Shown: positions 58,801-64,000 of the stretch, piece by piece
Numbering within the stretch: the stretch's first letter is position 1
How the letters are laid out: each line of letters starts with the position of its first letter
Assembly (NCBI RefSeq): GCF_014529535.1
Contig: NW_023503616.1
Span: 4,712,001-4,776,000 of the forward strand
DNA length: 64,000 nucleotides
Direction of reading: 5' to 3'
Origin: Bradysia coprophila
Taxonomy: Eukaryota; Arthropoda; Insecta; Diptera; Sciaridae
Notes under the pieces: generated by a model
What the model was told of the DNA's origin: nothing
The model's database searches: none
The model's input: the letters and a program-made list of their open reading frames with translations, nothing else
Translations under genes and position numbers: made by a program

Positions 58801-61800
58801 GCCGATCCGACTACAAGCAAAGAAAAACAACGCAGGGCCAAAGTGAATATGTCACGAGCGCAAATTCAAAAATGGATTTTGGAGTGTGCAAGGGCAAGGT
58901 AAATATTTAATTTCTTTTTTTGGTAATTTCCCCGGCTCTGCCCTACTTTGACTTGACAATCTAACAATTTCTGAAATATGTTTTGATAAAAATAGCTCAA
59001 GATTGACGATATATTAGAAGTTTTGCATACATGATTTCGCTGCATTTTTTTCCTTGTCTCATATCAAGCTAATCGATCGTAATATTCATAATAATTAACG
59101 TTATAAATGTACGCATTTTTGAGATTTATTTAAAAATAGATTAGAATGGTAGGGGGTAATGTTACTCAGAACTCAAAGTAATGTTCACTTGGGCATAAGT
59201 GCAAGTAATTTCCCTTTATTATTTAAGTTTTTTCGCTGGAATTTCTTTCTTCAGAGTATAACTTGATTTTACGTTAGAAGAATGAAATAATGTAAATTTA
59301 AAAAATTAATTCTAAGATTACTTCCATGGGCGCTCACTTCGTAGAGTACAGTTATTTCACGTTATTTCAATTTCTTAGATTTAAATTGGGGATAAAATTG
59401 TTAACAATAACATTGTCATTTGATCATACTCAAACTCATTTTTCGATAATCTAAAATTATTCTTCAATTTGTTATCAAGACCTTATTCTGCAAAATAAAA
59501 CATTAAGAGAACACAACCCACCACTGCACTTCTCATTTTCTGTTTGATTACAGAATTAAATAAACCCAAAACCGTGGATTCAATTTTTTCTCTAGAATTT
59601 TTCACTGTTCCCTCTTCCTTCATAAAGAGTAAATTTCCTAAATTGCAATTTTCTTTAAGATATACCAATGATCTGGAAGATGATTTAAGCTTGGATGCTC
59701 CACTGAAGCCCATCAACTATCTAAGAACAGCTTCACCCGGACGGTTTATGGATGGAGAAACGGTAGACCATGGTCCTGTAGCTTCGACATCAAAGGGACC
59801 AACATTGAAAGCTAAATTAGTGAAATTGAAGGATAAAGATAAGGATGCGAGTAAAACTGAACTACGGTCGGTCAAGGAACGTGTAGAGGCTTTCATAAAC
59901 AAAAAGCCGGAACCTGATCGAGGTCATTTGTCGATCTATGAAGCGTTCGGTAGGAAAAAGTCGGCATCACCAACTCCACCAACAGTTGTGATACCTGTTA
60001 CAACATCTGAGAAATTAGAGGCGCCCATTAAAAGTTCACCGAAAGCTGTTCCGTCAAGTGCCGTATCGAAGCCATCAACTAGCAGTGCTATAATATCACC
60101 TCCCAAACCGGTTTCAGCCGTTTCTGATAAGAAGCCAATCTACAATCAGCGACGAACACCTGTGTACAACACCAAACCTGTTGAAATTGCAGCCAAAACC
60201 AAACCGGTTGTTAACACTTTTGAAGCATTTTCACCGGAAAACGAAAAAAGTATTTATTCATTCGACAAGGAGGAAGACACAATACCTGCATCGACACCAT
60301 TCCGACGGCACAGTCGGCGAGAATCGAACAATTCACGTGTGGACGAGAAATCGACAAATAAAGATGACAAATCACCGGTTGGTCAAAAACAACAAGAGGT
60401 TTCTTTGACGCTGAGTCCAGATGAAACGAGTAAATCGGCAATGATTGCAGTTCCAATAAACTTAGATATATCAGCGCTACCAAAATCGAAACCGAACAAT
60501 GGAGATGATTCTGATTCAGAAGGTCATACATTTTACATTCCACTTCAAGGTGTTAACACGTCGGGTGGAAAATCAGATCAACTAATTCAAGGCGTTGCAG
60601 TCAAACTGGGAACCGAAGGACCGGAGGGACCCAATCAGAAAGTAATCATGCATGCAAAGCTTGTGACTAAAGCTGAAATGGGAACCAATATTACACCGAT
60701 GCCGGAATCGATGGCGAGTGTTCATGACATTGTTAAAAGTCTTATTGCAAGTAAAGACGCTGGTTGTTCGAAATCTGTGCCGATTGGAACTGTCCAACCA
60801 AGATTTAAATCAAGTAACGTACCTGGAACATCGACGTCACTACCACAGGCTCAACCTTCAACGTTAAATCGACAAAACTCTAATCAATCCCTGGCATCAC
60901 AAAAGTCCAAAAATAAACCGACAGACATTATCCAACCAACCAACAATACAGCTTTTCCACGATACGATGATCCTGCGTCAATGGTTGAAGCACCTATCTT
61001 TCGTCCTACGGACAAAGAGTTTGCCGATCCTATGGAATTTATTGATCGTATTACTCCAGTCGCTGCCCGATTCGGTATTTGCAGAATTATCCCGCCGTCG
61101 TCATTTAAGCCAGAGTGCAAAGTGTCAGATGATATGAGATTTACCGCTTACAATTTGTACGTACATAAAATGCTGCATCGATGGGGACCGAGTGCGAAGG
61201 AATTTAGTGCAATAAAGAAATACCTTGCCACGCAATCAATAACAATGACTCACCCTCCTTGGATTGGTGGTATGGAAGTCGATTTGCCGCGTTTGTACCA
61301 CACAGTACAGGAACAAGGAGGATTGAAAGAGGTGATTGAGAAGAAGAAATGGGCGAAAGTTGCAGAAGAAATGTGTCTGCCGAAATCGTGTCAGGATCGC
61401 ATCACCAAATTAGATGATATTTATTGCAAGTATTTGTTGCCATATGATACTTTGTCAACTGTTGAGCGAAAGAAACTCTTTGATGAAGTGGAAGCAGATT
61501 GGGCGAAGGCTGAAGCCAAAGCGCGACGAAATGCCGATCGTAGCACAATGAGCGATGTGAGCAACGATGATGAATCGGAAAACGATGAGTCGGATGAAGA
61601 AGATGATAGTGGGTCAATGGAATGTATAGTAAAGGGACGAAGTATGCCATTAAATGCGTTCTTCCGCATCGCACGCAATACAATGGCCTTGTGGTTTAAA
61701 AATAAGGAACCGAATTCAACCGAAATAGAATCCGAATTCTGGCGACACGTTACCGTTCGGGATAGTCATGTGTGTGTGCATTCGGCATCAATTGATTCAA

Positions 61801-62938
61801 GTGGATGGGGATACGGATTTCCAACACCCGGCCCAAAAGCAAAGGGATCAGCATGCGCAAAACATCCTTGGAACTTAAAAGTGTTAACAAACAATCATGG
61901 TTCGATACTCCGATCAATTGGACCAGTTACTGGTGTCACAGTGCCGACATTACATGTTGGTATGCTCTTTAGTGCTGTTTGTTGGTATCGTGATCCTCAC
62001 GGTCTTCCATGGATTGAATATCTACATACCGGTGGTCAAAAGATTTGGTATGGCGTTCCAGACGAGCAAAGTGACAATTTCCGCAAAGCTTTGACGTCAC
62101 TAATTCCAACCCATTGCCAAAACAAAACTGTGTGGTTACCATGTGATACCGCTATGATACCACCGCACTCGCTGACTGATCGTGGTGTGTCCTTATGTCG
62201 CACAGAACAAGAGCCAGGCGAATTCGTAGTGGTATTTCCTCGAGCATATTCATCGTCTGTGTGTACCGGATATGCCATATCGGAGAGTGTCTACTTTGCC
62301 ACAAACAGTTGGTTGGATACGGCGAAAAAAGATTTCCAGGTATGTTCATCACACAGTCATAATCTTTGCCCTTGTCAGTCATTAACTTTTGTAAATCTTA
62401 TTCTCGCAGGACATTCACGATAGCTGCGAACCGGCTATGTTTTCATTGGAACAACTACTTTTTGCAGTAGCGTCAGATATTCGAACGAACAGTGAAACAA
62501 TATCCTCGATATTGCCAATGATAACAGAAGTATACGAGCGCGAAGTGACTGAAAGGGAAGAAATTCAGGTAAATTTTGCATATTATTGCATCTTATCGAT
62601 TTCTTAACTACACAAATTTGATCATTTTGCAGAAAGCGGGCGTCACTCGTAACGAAAAGATTCCAATCAAAGGAAGCAAAACGAAGCCGACGACGGAGGA
62701 TTTTGAATGTGATATTTGCAGAGCCAATTTGTATATTTCTTGGGTTAAGACCGACGAAGACAACATCTACTGTTTGCAGCACTGCTTAAAGTACATTAAA
62801 AACGATCGCATACAGGCGAAGCAGTGCAAATTGATAATAACGTATAGTGTTCAGGAAATCGAAACGTTGATTGACAAAATCAAAGAACGGGGCACACAGC
62901 AATCGCAAAAGAAAAATAAAGTTTTAGGCAAAAAGTGA
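55826..62938 (+). CDS. Jarid2: JARID2 (Jumonji/ARID protein, PRC2 cofactor), 5 exons
   Basis: JARID2 recruits and tunes PRC2. Exons are 55826-55902, 56247-58898, 59660-62339, 62410-62568 and 62633-62938; about 1957 residues with consistent phases. Exon 3 must start at 59660 (acceptor ttttctttaag): only that site joins exon 2 in phase. The N-terminal half is Lys/Ser/Pro-rich and disordered, with a family-like start ([24 protein letters not shown]). Then LKAKLVKLK, JmjN ([18 protein letters not shown], about 1355), ARID (about 1400-1510; [25 protein letters not shown]), JmjC (about 1665-1800; [19 protein letters not shown]) and a C5HC2-type finger (CDICRANLY ... YCLQHC). The iron-ligand His of active JmjC enzymes is replaced by Tyr (CWYRDPH), as expected for non-catalytic JARID2. 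The stop TGA overlaps a GTGAGT donor-like site, so a further exon is possible. Confidence 0.93.
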
Positions 62939-64000
62939 GTAATTTCAATATGATTTGATATTGTGGGCCTTTTACAAACAACTATGCCATCTGTTAAGAG
63001 CGATAACAGAAGTAGACGTTGGGCTGATCCGGTATTAAGTAGCAAAGTATGTTTAAACTATTGAAGTAAAAGACTTGAAATTGATCTGTTGAAAACATTT
63101 AGATCAAAAGAAGTAATAGATTCGTAGTTAATATGGTGATATATGCTTGCTGTTTGTAAAAGATGAAAAATCCACAAAGGTCCGTAGGATCTTCACATGC
63201 GATAGCAACATAAATTTGAAACAATTTCATAAAAGAAATTTCGCAAAGGTCATTTCTTTGAATGAATCCAATCATATCCACAAAAAGCTCAAACATTTTC
63301 AGAGTAGCGGCCGGCCCTTCAAAGTTGAATTTTTTATTTAGAGAAATAAACTCTACTTCTCCCTGACGATTCATGGTCCTCTCTTTTATACAATATTTTG
63401 AAGACATTTTTTTGTTACAAAATATTTTATTTTCTCACTAACCCTTCAACCCGCACACTTGACTGTTGTGGTTCCAATTGAAAATAGACTGAAAATCTGC
63501 TATTTATTAGTCCATAGTTGAGAGATCAATAGTATATTCAGTCAAAATCGTCAGTTTTGTGTATCTTTTGTTGAATTTATATTTCTAGTCTGATGATTCA
63601 AACTATTCGGTAGCAATTTTATTAGCAATGGATAGATCATGGAAGTGGAATCACTACTAGCATAAGTGAAGCAAAAAAAAAACTCTCAATTTTACATCTC
63701 TATTTCGTAGATCAGTGTTACAGTCGCCTGGATGCGAGTTCTGTTGACAATTCAATTTATAGAAACATAAAAAAATTAGATAAATCGCTTTCGCAAAGCC
63801 ATTGATACGCCACAAAGTATAACGCATTTTTTGTACATTTTGTTTTGTAAGAAAATCTTGCAAAATCCGAAAGGTGAGATGATGTTATTATGTTTTAAAA
63901 GTCAATAACAATTATTAATATATAGAAGAGAGTAAAAACAAATTGAGAATATAAAAAAACATGAATGGAAAGAAAATTGCAGAATTGCAGAAAATTTGGA
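62939..64000. other. Sequence downstream of JARID2
   Basis: AT-rich, with no convincing coding exon or RNA gene. It may contain the JARID2 3' untranslated region or a last small exon, but none could be supported. The open frames at 63099-63407 and 63147-63341 have no recognisable domain. Confidence 0.4.

Noticed and set aside
58152-58841. 229-codon minus-strand frame
   Set aside because: Antisense to the low-complexity JARID2 exon 2.

Overview
This is eukaryotic, AT-rich genomic DNA from an insect. The genes have many short introns (often about 50-100 bp, GT/AG), TATA plus TCAGT-type initiators, and arthropod gene content (Hippo with a SARAH tail, a JARID2 homologue, an MRP4-like ABCC transporter, a C-type lectin, a glycine-rich secreted protein, small cysteine-rich secreted peptides). 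A lower dipteran such as a fungus gnat would fit, but that is inference.

Layout. 28-1060 (-) Mob4/phocein. 3226-3948 (-) a secreted C-type lectin. 6621-7197 (+) a secreted cysteine-rich knottin-like protein whose 3' half is duplicated exactly at 11013-11566, with a 5'-truncated non-LTR retrotransposon (7441-11012, antisense) between the two copies. 12436-12612 (+) and 13414-13605 (-) are two convergent tiny secreted peptides with a shared C-terminal motif; the first has a kappaB-like site at its promoter. 14823-16243 (+) OXNAD1-like oxidoreductase lies tail to tail with 16380-18451 (-) endonuclease G. 18.5-22.7 kb is repeat-rich. 22721-29920 (-) encodes a large RS/proline-rich nuclear-type protein, and an intronless SDR gene (27612-28367, +) sits in its first intron on the other strand. 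32609-35115 (-) is the Hippo kinase. 35.1-46.3 kb has no recognisable gene but many repeats in its first part. 46315-48907 (+) is a glycine-rich secreted protein. 49138-53419 (-) is an ABCC/MRP4-like transporter. 55826-62938 (+) is a JARID2 homologue.

How the parts relate. Mob4 is a STRIPAK subunit and STRIPAK antagonises Hippo, so both arms of one signalling axis lie about 32 kb apart, possibly by chance. OXNAD1 and EndoG are both mitochondrial-type proteins sharing a 136 bp convergent intergenic space. JARID2 is a PRC2 cofactor. The lectin, the knottin and the two small peptides are secreted, possibly defence-related products.

The most distinctive signal outside genes is the density of inverted repeats: MITEs with short terminal inverted repeats, foldback elements with arms up to about 185 bp, a ~1.1 kb element with ~40 bp terminal repeats, and a composite hairpin family with a core like CGAACGAAGTGAGGGC. 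The most striking single structure is the 554 bp exact direct repeat flanking the retrotransposon. Exon models were built by hand from splice signals, reading phase and family knowledge; no database search was run.
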